Source: Pseudomonas sp. LP_7_YM (lineage in GTDB: Bacteria > Pseudomonadota > Gammaproteobacteria > Pseudomonadales > Pseudomonadaceae). Taken from it: 64,000 nucleotides of DNA. The DNA is taken from assembly GCF_004364435.1 (NCBI RefSeq), contig NZ_SOCT01000007.1, positions 1 to 64,000 of the forward strand, in the 5' to 3' direction. Positions within the stretch are counted from its first letter, which is position 1, and every line of letters begins with the position of its first letter. A program made the translations under genes and the position numbers. The notes under the pieces were generated by a model. It searched no databases. It was not told the origin of the DNA and saw nothing but the letters and a program-made list of their open reading frames with translations. This document shows positions 56,220-64,000 of the stretch, in pieces.

Positions 56220-56777
56220 ATGAAAGTCTGGAGCGTATTGCTCGCCCTGTCGTTCGCCTTGTTGAGCGGCTGTCTGGTGACTTTCAAGGATCCGATTCCG
56301 ACCCGCGACACGGCTCCGTCGAAACTGCTTGGCACCTGGTCCAGCAAGAACGCCTGGGGCGAACCGCTGGAACTGGAAATCAGCCGTGCCGGCGCCAATC
56401 AGTACAAGGCAGTCAGCTACCGCAAGGGCGACCGCAAGAACCGTGACGAGTACACATTCACCGTCTCCCGGCATGGCGGCCGTTGGTATGTATCCGCTGC
56501 GTTGCCGCAGAAGTACGGTGCCAATTATGCGATCGCCGGTTTCGACCTGATCGACAATGAAAATGCCGCCGACGAGTTGGTGATCTACGACCTGGATCTT
56601 GAACGCATGCAACAACTGGTGGAGCAGAAGGCGTTCGCAGGCCAGGCAATCGAAACCGAGAAAGGCGACGGCGTGCTGATCAGTAGCCCCATGGACAAGG
56701 TGTTCGTCTATCTGGACGATACCGCCAATTCCGACGTCTTCCTTAAGGCAGCTCAATATCAGCGCATGAGCAAATAG
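56220..56777 (+). CDS. Lipoprotein of unknown function
   Basis: 185 residues. The signal peptide ends in the lipobox LLSGC (Cys18) and Leu follows, so outer-membrane sorting is likely. The rest is mainly beta-rich (LGTWSSKNAWGEPLELEIS, WYVSAALPQKYG) with no catalytic motif that I recognise. It has a clear AGGAG ribosome site. It lies between the TetR gene and the DUF1704 gene on the same strand. Confidence 0.82.
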   Translation: MKVWSVLLALSFALLSGCLVTFKDPIPTRDTAPSKLLGTWSSKNAWGEPLELEISRAGANQYKAVSYRKGDRKNRDEYTFTVSRHGGRWYVSAALPQKYGANYAIAGFDLIDNENAADELVIYDLDLERMQQLVEQKAFAGQAIETEKGDGVLISSPMDKVFVYLDDTANSDVFLKAAQYQRMSK

Positions 56778-56803
56778 CGCAACGGGTTAATAAGGGGCAC
56801 CGG

Positions 56804-58081
56804 GTGGACGAATACCAGCAGACCATTCGCACGTTATCGGACCGTATCGTGCTGGCGCAGACGCCGATTCGCGTGCTCGACGCGGTGAAGTGGGACGACA
56901 GCATCCGCAAGACTTTCCTCGCCGCCGAGGGCAAGCAAATGCCCGAAGTCGACCGCGCTTATTACGAGAATCGCCCATTGGGTTTTGACTCAGGGGCGCT
57001 GAAGCTCGAATTTCAGAACATCGAACGTGACGTCACCCGGCAACTGGGACAGTTCAACCCGGTCGGTCAGATCATGCGCCGCATGTGCAGGGAATACCGC
57101 ATGGTCATTCGTATGCTCGAAGCACGCGGTACGCCGGATTTCGGCCTTATCTCTCAGGAACTGTACGGCGCCGCTTCCGACGCGTTTCACGCCGGAGACC
57201 CGACGCTGGCCGATCTTGGCCTGATGCTCTCCGATTACCTTGACAACATCGCCGGGCGTGGCGACCTCAAGGATGAGCCCAAGACCCTGGATGCCAAGGA
57301 CGCGGTGGCCATGCTGCAAAGCCGTTTGAACAGAACGTTCGGCGAGGCGGAAGAGACCATTCGGGTGTTTGAGTCCGACGGTATCGTCGCCGACGCCGCA
57401 GCGGGCGCCGATTACATCAAGATTCGCAGCGACGCGATGTTCAACGAGCGTGACGTGCGGGCGCTGGAGTTCCATGAAGGGCTGGTGCATGTGGGCACGA
57501 CGCTCAACGGGCTGAACCAGCCGATCTGTACCTTTCTAGCGAAAGGCCCGCCATCGTCCACCGTCACCCAGGAAGGGCTGGCGATTCTGATGGAGGTGAT
57601 CGGGTTCGCTTCCTATCCAAGCCGTCTGCGCAAGCTCACCAACCGTACCCGCGCCATTCACATGGCCGAAGGCGGCGCTGATTTCCTGCAGGTCTTCGAG
57701 TTCTATCGCGAGCAGGGCTTTGGCATGCCGGAAAGCTATGGCAATGCCAGTCGCGTTTTCCGTGGCTCGGTGCCCAATGGCCTGCCGTTCACCAAGGACC
57801 TGTCCTACCTGAAAGGCTTCATCATGGTTTACAACTACATCCAGTTGGCCGTGAGAAAAGGCAAGCTGGAGCAGGTGCCGCTTCTTTTCTGCGGCAAGAC
57901 CACGCTGGAAGACATGCGCACCTTGCGTCAGTTGGTGGATGAAGGGCTGGTGGTGCCACCCAAATACCTGCCGGACCAGTTCCGTGACATGAACGCGCTC
58001 TCGGCCTGGATGTGTTTCTCCAACTTCCTCAACCATCTGAGCCTGGACCGGATTGAGGCGGACTACTCCAATATTCTCTGA
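56804..58081 (+). CDS. DUF1704 (QEGLA-motif) putative metallopeptidase
   Basis: 425 residues of the DUF1704 family, once named flavohaemoglobin expression-modulating QEGLA motif protein. HExxxH is visible as HEGLVH at 224-229, and the namesake TQEGLA places Glu257 about 30 residues later. That is the zinc-ligand layout of the MATCAP/KIAA0895 carboxypeptidases, so peptidase activity is a reasonable inference; the bacterial substrate is not known. No signal peptide, so cytoplasmic. It starts with GTG behind AAGGGGC. The neighbours are envelope proteins. Confidence 0.85.
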   Translation: MDEYQQTIRTLSDRIVLAQTPIRVLDAVKWDDSIRKTFLAAEGKQMPEVDRAYYENRPLGFDSGALKLEFQNIERDVTRQLGQFNPVGQIMRRMCREYRMVIRMLEARGTPDFGLISQELYGAASDAFHAGDPTLADLGLMLSDYLDNIAGRGDLKDEPKTLDAKDAVAMLQSRLNRTFGEAEETIRVFESDGIVADAAAGADYIKIRSDAMFNERDVRALEFHEGLVHVGTTLNGLNQPICTFLAKGPPSSTVTQEGLAILMEVIGFASYPSRLRKLTNRTRAIHMAEGGADFLQVFEFYREQGFGMPESYGNASRVFRGSVPNGLPFTKDLSYLKGFIMVYNYIQLAVRKGKLEQVPLLFCGKTTLEDMRTLRQLVDEGLVVPPKYLPDQFRDMNALSAWMCFSNFLNHLSLDRIEADYSNIL

Positions 58082-58226
58082 TCGCCAGATGGCTTGGCGC
58101 AGGCGGCGGGTCAGTCACCTCGGAGTCATCTGACACGCCAGCTCTGCCAGCAAGCAGGCCCCAGCAGGGCATCGCCGATTTACCCGGCAAAGGTGTCTCT
58201 CATTTGAACAACGAAGGATTTCGCGT

Positions 58227-59162
58227 TTGAAGCTGCTCTCCTTACTGGCTCTTCTGTTTTGCCTGACCGGCTGCAGCCAATTGCTGTTCTACCCCGAGCG
58301 CGACGTACCGCTGACCCCGGCGGCGGCTCATCTGGCCTGGCGTGAAATCACCCTCACAGCGGCCGATGGCACCCGGCTCAATGCCTGGTGGCTGCCGGCA
58401 AAGGAAGGCGTGCCGGTCAAGGGTACCGTGCTGCACCTGCACGGTAACGGCGGCAACATGGCCTGGCACCTGGGCGGCAGCTGGTGGTTGCCTGAGCACG
58501 GTTACCAGGTCTTGTTGCTCGACTATCGCGGTTATGGCCGATCCGAAGGCGAGCCCAGCCTGCCTGCGATTTATCAGGACCTTGACGCGGCATTCGACTG
58601 GCTGAACAAGGCGCCTGAAGTCCGGGGCAAGCCGTTGGTGGTCCTGGGGCAGAGTATCGGCGGTTCATTGGGCGTGCATTATCTGGCCGAGCATCCCCAG
58701 CAACGTTCGCGAGTCAAAGCGCTTGTGCTCGATGGCGTGCCTGCCAGTTATCGCGACATGGCGCGTTATACCCTCGGCACTTCCTGGCTGACCTGGCCAT
58801 TCAAGCGCCCGCTGTCCTGGGTGATACCCGATGGCGACAGCGCGATTGACAGCATCGCGCAACTCAAGGGGACGCCGATGCTGTTCTTCCATAGCCTGGA
58901 TGACACTCTGGTCCCGCTGCAGAACGGCATCAGGCTGTATCAAGCCGCGCCGCCGCCGCGCGTGCTGCAACTGGTTCGTGGGCCTCATGTGCAGACATTT
59001 GCCGATCCGACCTGGCGCGAAGTCATGCTGCGTTACCTTGATGACCCATTGCATTTCAACGGCCTGCGGCGTCTGGGCGAAATCCCCAATTACCCTGACG
59101 CGGATAGGGGCAAGAACAGCGCTGCGCCGTCGCAAAGTGGATCAGCAGAGGCTGAGCAATGA
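58227..59162 (+). CDS. Alpha/beta-hydrolase lipoprotein
   Basis: 311 residues. The signal MKLLSLLALLFCLTGC gives lipobox Cys16. The hydrolase core has HLHGNGGNM (oxyanion loop), nucleophile Ser143 in GQSIGGS, an acid in SLDDTLVP and the catalytic His in GPHVQTF. This is the BEM46/ABHD13-like group. The substrate is unknown. It starts with TTG; GAAGGAT upstream and the signal peptide support this. It overlaps the next gene by four bases. Confidence 0.85.
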   Translation: MKLLSLLALLFCLTGCSQLLFYPERDVPLTPAAAHLAWREITLTAADGTRLNAWWLPAKEGVPVKGTVLHLHGNGGNMAWHLGGSWWLPEHGYQVLLLDYRGYGRSEGEPSLPAIYQDLDAAFDWLNKAPEVRGKPLVVLGQSIGGSLGVHYLAEHPQQRSRVKALVLDGVPASYRDMARYTLGTSWLTWPFKRPLSWVIPDGDSAIDSIAQLKGTPMLFFHSLDDTLVPLQNGIRLYQAAPPPRVLQLVRGPHVQTFADPTWREVMLRYLDDPLHFNGLRRLGEIPNYPDADRGKNSAAPSQSGSAEAEQ

Positions 59163-59485
59163 GCGAAGAACGCAATCTCATCCCCCAGATGCTCACCGGC
59201 ATTGCCTGTGTGTTCGCAACGGTAGGGGTGCTGTGGTATTACGGCTACCTGCATTTCGCCAAGCCTGAGGATGCTCTGGAGCTGAGCCAGTTCACCCTGC
59301 TCAAGACCCTGCCCGGCGAGGACTACAAGGTCGCGCTCGAGCCTGCGCCGCAGGTGGCGCAGTGCATTCAGGGGGTGTTGGTGTTGTTCGATACCGAGCG
59401 CAAGGGGCTGACCGGGGTTCTGGTCAATGAGCGCAAGCAGGCGGTACGTTGTCTGGGGCAGCAGACCCCACAGCAGCTGCGATAG
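59159..59485 (+). CDS. Small single-helix membrane protein
   Basis: 108 residues with one membrane segment near the N-terminus (MLTGIACVFATVGVLWYYGYL) and a soluble C-terminal part. The ATGA overlap with the hydrolase gene means coupled translation. I do not recognise a family. The partner gene suggests an envelope role. Confidence 0.7.
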   Translation: MSEERNLIPQMLTGIACVFATVGVLWYYGYLHFAKPEDALELSQFTLLKTLPGEDYKVALEPAPQVAQCIQGVLVLFDTERKGLTGVLVNERKQAVRCLGQQTPQQLR

Positions 59486-59531
59486 GCATCCTCGCGCAGC
59501 AGGAGTATCAGCTATTCGGATGGCGATATAC

Positions 59532-59580
59532 CTATGGGAGCGAGCCTGAACTGTGTCAGCGAATTCATTCGCGATGCGAT
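59532..59580. repeat. REP element with interrupted arm
   Basis: CTATGGGAGCGAG is followed, after ~17 unrelated bases, by GCGAATTCATTCGCGATGCG. The two halves of a REP appear split by a short insert. Confidence 0.55.
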
Positions 59581-59655
59581 AGTACATTCAGCCCATGCCC
59601 AGCGCCTGCCCTACCTTTCTAATGAATTCCCTACGCCCTGGTCCCAAACGGCACC

Positions 59656-59693
59656 CAAAAAAAACCCCGCCTGCTCATGAGCAGGCGGGGTTT
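59656..59693 (-). terminator. Terminator of the DUF4398-OmpA operon
   Basis: A perfect 32-bp palindrome (AAACCCCGCCTGCTCA and its complement) lies just past the OmpA stop on the minus strand, followed on that strand by a run of T. Confidence 0.95.
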
Positions 59694-59716
59694 GCAACAT
59701 GTTGCTACAACCGGTT

Positions 59717-60499
59717 TTAGTGCATCGAAGAGCGTGGGGCGACCGGTTGGTTGTCGTTGGAAATGGTCACTTCCACACGACGGTTCATGGCACGGCCCGA
59801 GGCGCTGGTGTTGTCAGCGACCGGATATTCCTTGCCATAACCCTGCGAGACGACGCGATCAGGGCTGACGCCCATCTTCACCAGCGCCATACGCACGGAA
59901 CCTGCACGACGCTCAGACAACGATTGGTTGTGGCTGTCCGAACCGGTGCTGTCGGTGTAACCCTCGACGATCACCTTGCGATCTGGGTTTTCCTGAAGGA
60001 ACTTGGCCAGTTTGTTGACGTTGACCAGACCGGACGACTTCAGATCAGCCTTGTTCAGGTCGAACAGCACGTCACCGAATGTTACCAGCGTACCGCGCTC
60101 GGTTTGCTTGGCGTTCAGGCTGTTCTGCAGAGCCTTGATCTGTGCGTCGCGAGCGTCCAGACGGGCTTGGGCACGTTGAGCCGCTGCGTTTTTCAGATCG
60201 TTTTCAGAGGTCTTCAGGTTAATGGTCTGCTTGGCCAGCTCAACGCGCTGGTTGGTCAGGTAAGCCAGCTGATCGACCTTCTTCTCGTTTTCGTTATCGC
60301 GATAGGCAGCGTCAGCCTTGTTCAGCCAGTCGCTGGCGTCCTTGGTTTCCAGAGCGGCGAGCTCATTGGATTTCGGGTTGCTTTGCAGCGCCGAATAGTT
60401 GGTACGTGCCTGTTCCAGGTTCACGTTCGGTTTCGAGGCACAGGCAGCCAGACCAACACTCAGGGCCAGCAGGGCAGGGATCAATACTTGTTTACGCAT
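59717..60499 (-). CDS. OmpA-family outer membrane lipoprotein with DUF4398
   Basis: 260 residues. The lipobox is LAAC (Cys20). A helical DUF4398-like region (~25-130, many Ala, Gln and Lys) is followed by an OmpA peptidoglycan-binding domain with VIVEGYTDSTGSDSHN and LSERRAGSVRMAL, then GYGKEYPVADN. It anchors the outer membrane to the wall. P. aeruginosa has a similar AlgU-dependent lipoprotein named lptF (not the LPS exporter). It follows the DUF4398 lipoprotein gene by ~45 bases and is likely co-transcribed. Confidence 0.92.
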   Translation of the reverse strand: MRKQVLIPALLALSVGLAACASKPNVNLEQARTNYSALQSNPKSNELAALETKDASDWLNKADAAYRDNENEKKVDQLAYLTNQRVELAKQTINLKTSENDLKNAAAQRAQARLDARDAQIKALQNSLNAKQTERGTLVTFGDVLFDLNKADLKSSGLVNVNKLAKFLQENPDRKVIVEGYTDSTGSDSHNQSLSERRAGSVRMALVKMGVSPDRVVSQGYGKEYPVADNTSASGRAMNRRVEVTISNDNQPVAPRSSMH

Positions 60500-60545
60500 A
60501 ATAGTTTCGTCCTTTAAATCGATGGCAATGCAGAAGTGCGAAGCG

Positions 60546-60956
60546 TTACTGGCTGACCGGTTGAACCTGGCGCAGACCTTCTTCACGCAGTTCGTTGACG
60601 CCCTGACGAGCATCCTGCACCGCTTTCTGTGCCTTCGCCGCCTGAGCTTTACGCTCGGCTACACGAGCGTCCCATTCAGCTTGCTCGGCGTATTTGCGAG
60701 CTTCGTCGTATTTCTTTTCCTGCATGGCCAGTTCGGCTTGCTTGAACTTGTCTTGAGCCGACTTCATTTCAACGGCGGCGTACTCGGTGCCACCGGCGCT
60801 GACGGCAGCATTTACCGCAGATTGGGTCACGGCGTATTGCTCACTAGGAGGCTTACCCGCGCAACCGGCGAGCAGGAGGCTGGTGCCCACGGCCAGCGCG
60901 GCCATTTTCAGCCCGCGCAGGCTTTTGAACGTGTTAGTGGCAGTACTGGTGTTCAT
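60546..60956 (-). CDS. DUF4398 lipoprotein
   Basis: 136 residues. The lipobox is LLAGC (Cys32) after a long signal. The mature part is highly helical and charged (KSAQDKFKQAELAMQEKKYDEA), with likely coiled-coil behaviour, as in the DUF4398 family. It is first in a two-gene unit with the OmpA-type lipoprotein, which repeats the same domain. The start is the ATG behind GGAGTTGACTACC. Confidence 0.88.
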   Translation of the reverse strand: MNTSTATNTFKSLRGLKMAALAVGTSLLLAGCAGKPPSEQYAVTQSAVNAAVSAGGTEYAAVEMKSAQDKFKQAELAMQEKKYDEARKYAEQAEWDARVAERKAQAAKAQKAVQDARQGVNELREEGLRQVQPVSQ

Positions 60957-61085
60957 GGTAGTCAACTCCATTGTGAAACTCCTGAAAGCTAGATTTTTTC
61001 CATTTCAGTGCTGGCCTGGGCGGGGGCATGAACAGGATCAATTTCCGCTGCCACCTGTGTCGGCTTTTCTGTAATGGCTAACTGC

Positions 61086-61113
61086 TCGGACCTGCGCGTT
61101 TTTTGAATAGTTC
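61086..61113 (-). promoter_or_regulatory. Candidate AlgU (sigma-E type) promoter
   Basis: Read on the minus strand, GAACTA and TCCGA are separated by 17 bases, close to the AlgU consensus GAACTT-N16/17-TCTGA. It lies ~130 bases before the DUF4398 lipoprotein gene. The homologous gene pair in P. aeruginosa is AlgU-dependent, which supports the reading. Confidence 0.45.
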
Positions 61114-61255
61114 AGACCTTTTTGTATTTAACGGCGGGTCTTTTGTCGCCATTTGTAAATATGGCGCTTGAATATTGACACAGAAGAAAACGCCACACGC
61201 CCGGTTTCAAAGGGCTGCAGCGTCGATCCGAGTGCTCTGAAAGCGACGTCGCAAA

Positions 61256-61600
61256 TCAGTGCGACGACGTGTCCTGCTGATCCGACAGTGCTTCCAGATG
61301 ACGCCGTGACAGCGCGAGGAATCGCGGTGTCGGACCTACGTCTTCATACAACGGGTTACCTTCCTCGTCGGTCGCGACCACATGCTGGCCCTGAATGTAC
61401 GGAAAGCTGGCTTCCAGTTCTTCGAGCGCTGCGCCGATCAGCTCGCCGAGCAGCTCTTGGGCCGAGCGTTTGGGGTACATGTCGGCGATCGCGGCCAGCC
61501 GGGCTGCGGCTTCGACATCCAGATGAACCGCATATCCGGTGTTGGTCAGGCGACCTTTGGCGCAATCTTCCCAGTGTTTCGCAAGCTCGCGGATTTTCAT
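61256..61600 (-). CDS. Conserved small protein of unknown function
   Basis: 114 residues. It begins MKIRELAKHWEDCAKGRL and has EAAARLAAIADMYPKRSAQELLGELIGAALEELE, a mainly helical ribbon-helix-helix-like arrangement, then an acidic tail. Some Pseudomonas annotations call relatives type 1 pili tip component, but no pilin feature or signal peptide is visible, so I do not adopt it. The start is the ATG behind AGAGG. It is divergent from ppc. Confidence 0.7.
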   Translation of the reverse strand: MKIRELAKHWEDCAKGRLTNTGYAVHLDVEAAARLAAIADMYPKRSAQELLGELIGAALEELEASFPYIQGQHVVATDEEGNPLYEDVGPTPRFLALSRRHLEALSDQQDTSSH

Positions 61601-61831
61601 GGAGACCTCTTGAGAGATGTACGTGAAGACGGGCGCAGAAGAATTTTCCAATCCTCATGCAGCCCGGTGAGGAGATGGCTTGCTCCGGCAGATGCAAGGC
61701 AAAGGCTTGCGCCGGGGCATGCGTTTGTCGCTCTATACACACAAATAGAGACAAAACCTGTGAGGACGTTCAGTTCCGGATCATCGGACTGACTCAGGAA
61801 AGAACAACAAAACGCTGAAGGAGAAGGCTGG

Positions 61832-64000
61832 ATGGCTGATATCGACGCACGATTGCGCGAGGATGTTCACCTGTTGGGTGAGCTGTTGGGCAATACCATT
61901 CGCGATCAGCATGGGGCTGATTTTCTGGAAAAGATCGAGCGCATCCGCAAAAGCGCCAAGGCCGGACGTCATGGCTCGACCCAAAACACCGAGCAATTGA
62001 GTTCCAACCTTGAAAGCCTGAATGAAGACGAGCTGCTGCCGGTGGCTCGTGCTTTCAACCAGTTCCTCAACCTGGCCAACATCGCCGAGCAATATCAACT
62101 GATCCATCGACGCGATGACAGCAAACCGCAGCCTTTCGAGTCGCGGGTACTCCCCGAATTGCTGGAGCGTTTGAAGCAGGCCGGACAGTCAACTGAGGCC
62201 CTGGCGCAGCAATTGGGCGAGCTGGAAATCGAGTTGGTGCTGACTGCGCACCCTACTGAAGTGGCGCGTCGCACGCTGATTCAGAAGTACGACGCCATCG
62301 CCGCGCAACTCGCCGCTCTCGATCATCGAGACCTGAATCGCCAGGAGCGTGAACAGATCACCGAGCGGCTGCAGCGGCTGATCGCTGAAGCCTGGCATAC
62401 CGAGGAAATTCGACGTGTTCGTCCCACTCCGGTGGACGAGGCGAAGTGGGGCTTTGCGGTCATTGAAAACTCGCTGTGGCAGGCAGTCCCCAACTACCTG
62501 CGCAAAGCCGATCATGCGCTGCATGCCGCCACCGGCCTGCACCTGCCCTTGCACGCTGCACCGATTCGCTTTGCCTCCTGGATGGGCGGGGACCGCGACG
62601 GCAACCCCAATGTGACAGCTGCCGTCACCTGCGAAGTGCTGTTGCTGGCGCGCTGGATGGCTGCGGATCTTTACCTGCGCGATGTCGATCAACTGGCGGC
62701 CGAGCTGTCAATGCAGCAGGCAAGCCCTGCGTTGCTGGCGGTGGCCGGTGACAGCGTCGAGCCTTATCGCAGCGTGCTGAAACGACTGCGTGAGCGTCTG
62801 CGGGCCACGCGCAACTGGGCCCATGCCTCCTTGAGCGTCACCCAGCCTGCACCGCAAGACGTCTTGAACAATAACGAGGAGTTGCTTGAACCTCTACAGT
62901 TATGTTTCCAGTCATTACACGAGTGCGGCATGGGCGTGATCGCCGACGGCCCGCTACTCGACTGCCTGCGTCGGGCCGTCACCTTTGGCCTGTTTCTGGT
63001 CAAGCTCGATGTTCGCCAGGATTCGACTCGCCACCGTGCTGCGATGAGCGAGATCACCGAATACCTGGGACTTAGCCGCTACGACGAGTGGGACGAAGGG
63101 GCGCGTATCGAGTTCCTGTTGCGTGAACTGGACAACAGACGCCCACTCCTGCCTGCCTATTTCGAACCGGCCGAAGACACTGCTGAAGTGCTGGCGACCT
63201 GCCGTGTGGTAGCCGCTGCGCCTGCGGCTTCGCTTGGCTCTTACGTGATCTCCATGGCCGGTGCGGCGTCCGATGTGCTGGCTGTGCAACTGCTGCTCAA
63301 AGAGGCTGGCCTGCAGCGGCCCATGCGCGTCGTGCCGCTGTTCGAGACCCTCGCTGACCTGGATAACGCCGGGCCTGTGATCGAGAAGCTGCTGAGCCTT
63401 CCCGGCTATCGCGCGGGGCTCCACGGCCCGCAAGAGGTCATGATCGGCTATTCCGACTCGGCCAAGGACGCTGGCACTACTGCGGCGGCCTGGGCGCAGT
63501 ATCGCGCTCAGGAGAACCTGGTGGACATCTGCCGCGCCCAGCAAGTCGAACTGTTGTTGTTCCACGGCCGGGGCGGAACCGTTGGACGCGGTGGTGGACC
63601 TGCCCATGCGGCGATTCTGTCGCAACCACCGGGGTCGGTCGCCGGGCGTTTGCGCACCACCGAACAGGGCGAGATGATCCGCTTCAAATTCGGCTTGCCG
63701 GACATCGCCGAGCAGAACCTCAATCTGTACCTGGCCGCTGTACTGGAGGCGACCCTTCAGCCGCCACCCCCACCTGAGCCAGCATGGCGGCAAATGATGG
63801 ATGACCTGGCCGCAGATGGCGTGAGTGCCTACCGCGCGGTCGTGCGGGAAAACCCTGAGTTCGTCGAATACTTTCGGCAGGCCACCCCCGAACAGGAGTT
63901 GGGACGCTTGCCGCTGGGCAGTCGTCCGGCCAAGCGTCGCGAAGGCGGCGTCGAAAGCCTGCGCGCGATTCCCTGGATCTTCGCCTGGACCCAGACACGC
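61832..64000 (+). CDS. ppc: Phosphoenolpyruvate carboxylase (3' end outside window)
   Basis: The first 723 residues are present and open to the last base of the window; full-length enzymes have about 880. It adds bicarbonate to phosphoenolpyruvate to make oxaloacetate, replenishing the TCA cycle. The catalytic His140 lies in VLTAHPTEVARR; GGDRDGNPNVT and FHGRGGTVGRGGGP (577-590, with the essential arginines) are intact. The ribosome site GAAGGAGAAGG precedes the ATG. Confidence 0.97.
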   Translation, partial: MADIDARLREDVHLLGELLGNTIRDQHGADFLEKIERIRKSAKAGRHGSTQNTEQLSSNLESLNEDELLPVARAFNQFLNLANIAEQYQLIHRRDDSKPQPFESRVLPELLERLKQAGQSTEALAQQLGELEIELVLTAHPTEVARRTLIQKYDAIAAQLAALDHRDLNRQEREQITERLQRLIAEAWHTEEIRRVRPTPVDEAKWGFAVIENSLWQAVPNYLRKADHALHAATGLHLPLHAAPIRFASWMGGDRDGNPNVTAAVTCEVLLLARWMAADLYLRDVDQLAAELSMQQASPALLAVAGDSVEPYRSVLKRLRERLRATRNWAHASLSVTQPAPQDVLNNNEELLEPLQLCFQSLHECGMGVIADGPLLDCLRRAVTFGLFLVKLDVRQDSTRHRAAMSEITEYLGLSRYDEWDEGARIEFLLRELDNRRPLLPAYFEPAEDTAEVLATCRVVAAAPAASLGSYVISMAGAASDVLAVQLLLKEAGLQRPMRVVPLFETLADLDNAGPVIEKLLSLPGYRAGLHGPQEVMIGYSDSAKDAGTTAAAWAQYRAQENLVDICRAQQVELLLFHGRGGTVGRGGGPAHAAILSQPPGSVAGRLRTTEQGEMIRFKFGLPDIAEQNLNLYLAAVLEATLQPPPPPEPAWRQMMDDLAADGVSAYRAVVRENPEFVEYFRQATPEQELGRLPLGSRPAKRREGGVESLRAIPWIFAWTQTR

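Noticed and set aside
61256..61600. Type 1 pili tip component
   Set aside because: The small protein has no signal peptide, pilin fold or donor strand, and there are no fimbrial genes nearby; the name looks like an inherited misannotation.

Overview
The window is chromosomal DNA of a fluorescent Pseudomonas, most likely of the P. syringae group. This is inferred from GC-rich genes with Pseudomonas-type order (purL; nag genes; ffh-rpsP-rimM-trmD-rplS-xerD-dsbC-hom-thrC; recJ; wspR-prfB-lysS; ppc), from REP-type palindromes of the form GCGAATTCATTCGC, and from an IS5-family remnant beside a large DUF6543-type toxin gene. I saw no rRNA, tRNA or CRISPR array.

Layout. 1-750 is a decayed accessory strip: the 3' end of an IS5-family transposase and a truncated HigA-like antitoxin. 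749-3691 (minus) is a ~980-residue toxin/effector-like gene with a C-terminal GESH...GNAHA (Tiki/EreA/ChaN/PMT-C2-like) domain. 3877-11638 is housekeeping: a Tat-exported multicopper oxidase, tadA, mltF, purL and a YqfO-like protein. 11724-18922 (minus) is an N-acetylglucosamine regulon, nagR-nagA-SIS deaminase-nagF-nagE, with a repressor-type repeat inside the spacer of a good promoter. 19180-27289 holds an L,D-transpeptidase, two Nudix hydrolases, a gamma-carbonic anhydrase, purT, an MHS transporter, a CorB/CNNM-like protein and a CcsA/YpjD-like protein. 27541-36131 is the translation, secretion and threonine block.

36247-41844 carries rocS1-rocR and convergent rocA1 (BvgS-like hybrid kinase, REC-EAL phosphodiesterase, LuxR-type regulator). 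42119-47291 has a DUF3509 protein, a possible small RNA, a solute-binding protein, yaeQ, recJ and an old yellow enzyme. 47402-49840 is a second hybrid kinase. 49841-52341 is the most unusual part. Of the Wsp surface-sensing operon, only a broken wspF (no receiver domain, one frameshift, one in-frame stop) and an intact wspR diguanylate cyclase remain. A C4-like structured RNA lies where wspA-wspE would be expected. 52508-55221 is prfB (with its programmed +1 frameshift) and lysS. 55452-59485 is a TetR-lipoprotein-DUF1704-hydrolase-membrane protein series. 59717-60956 is an envelope lipoprotein pair behind a candidate AlgU promoter. 61832-64000 is ppc, cut by the window end.

Together the region joins central metabolism (purines, threonine, anaplerosis, amino-sugar use) with envelope maintenance and two c-di-GMP modules. 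The RocR phosphodiesterase module looks intact. The WspR cyclase module has lost its upstream control. Start sites were chosen from Shine-Dalgarno position and family N-termini; several are GTG or TTG.
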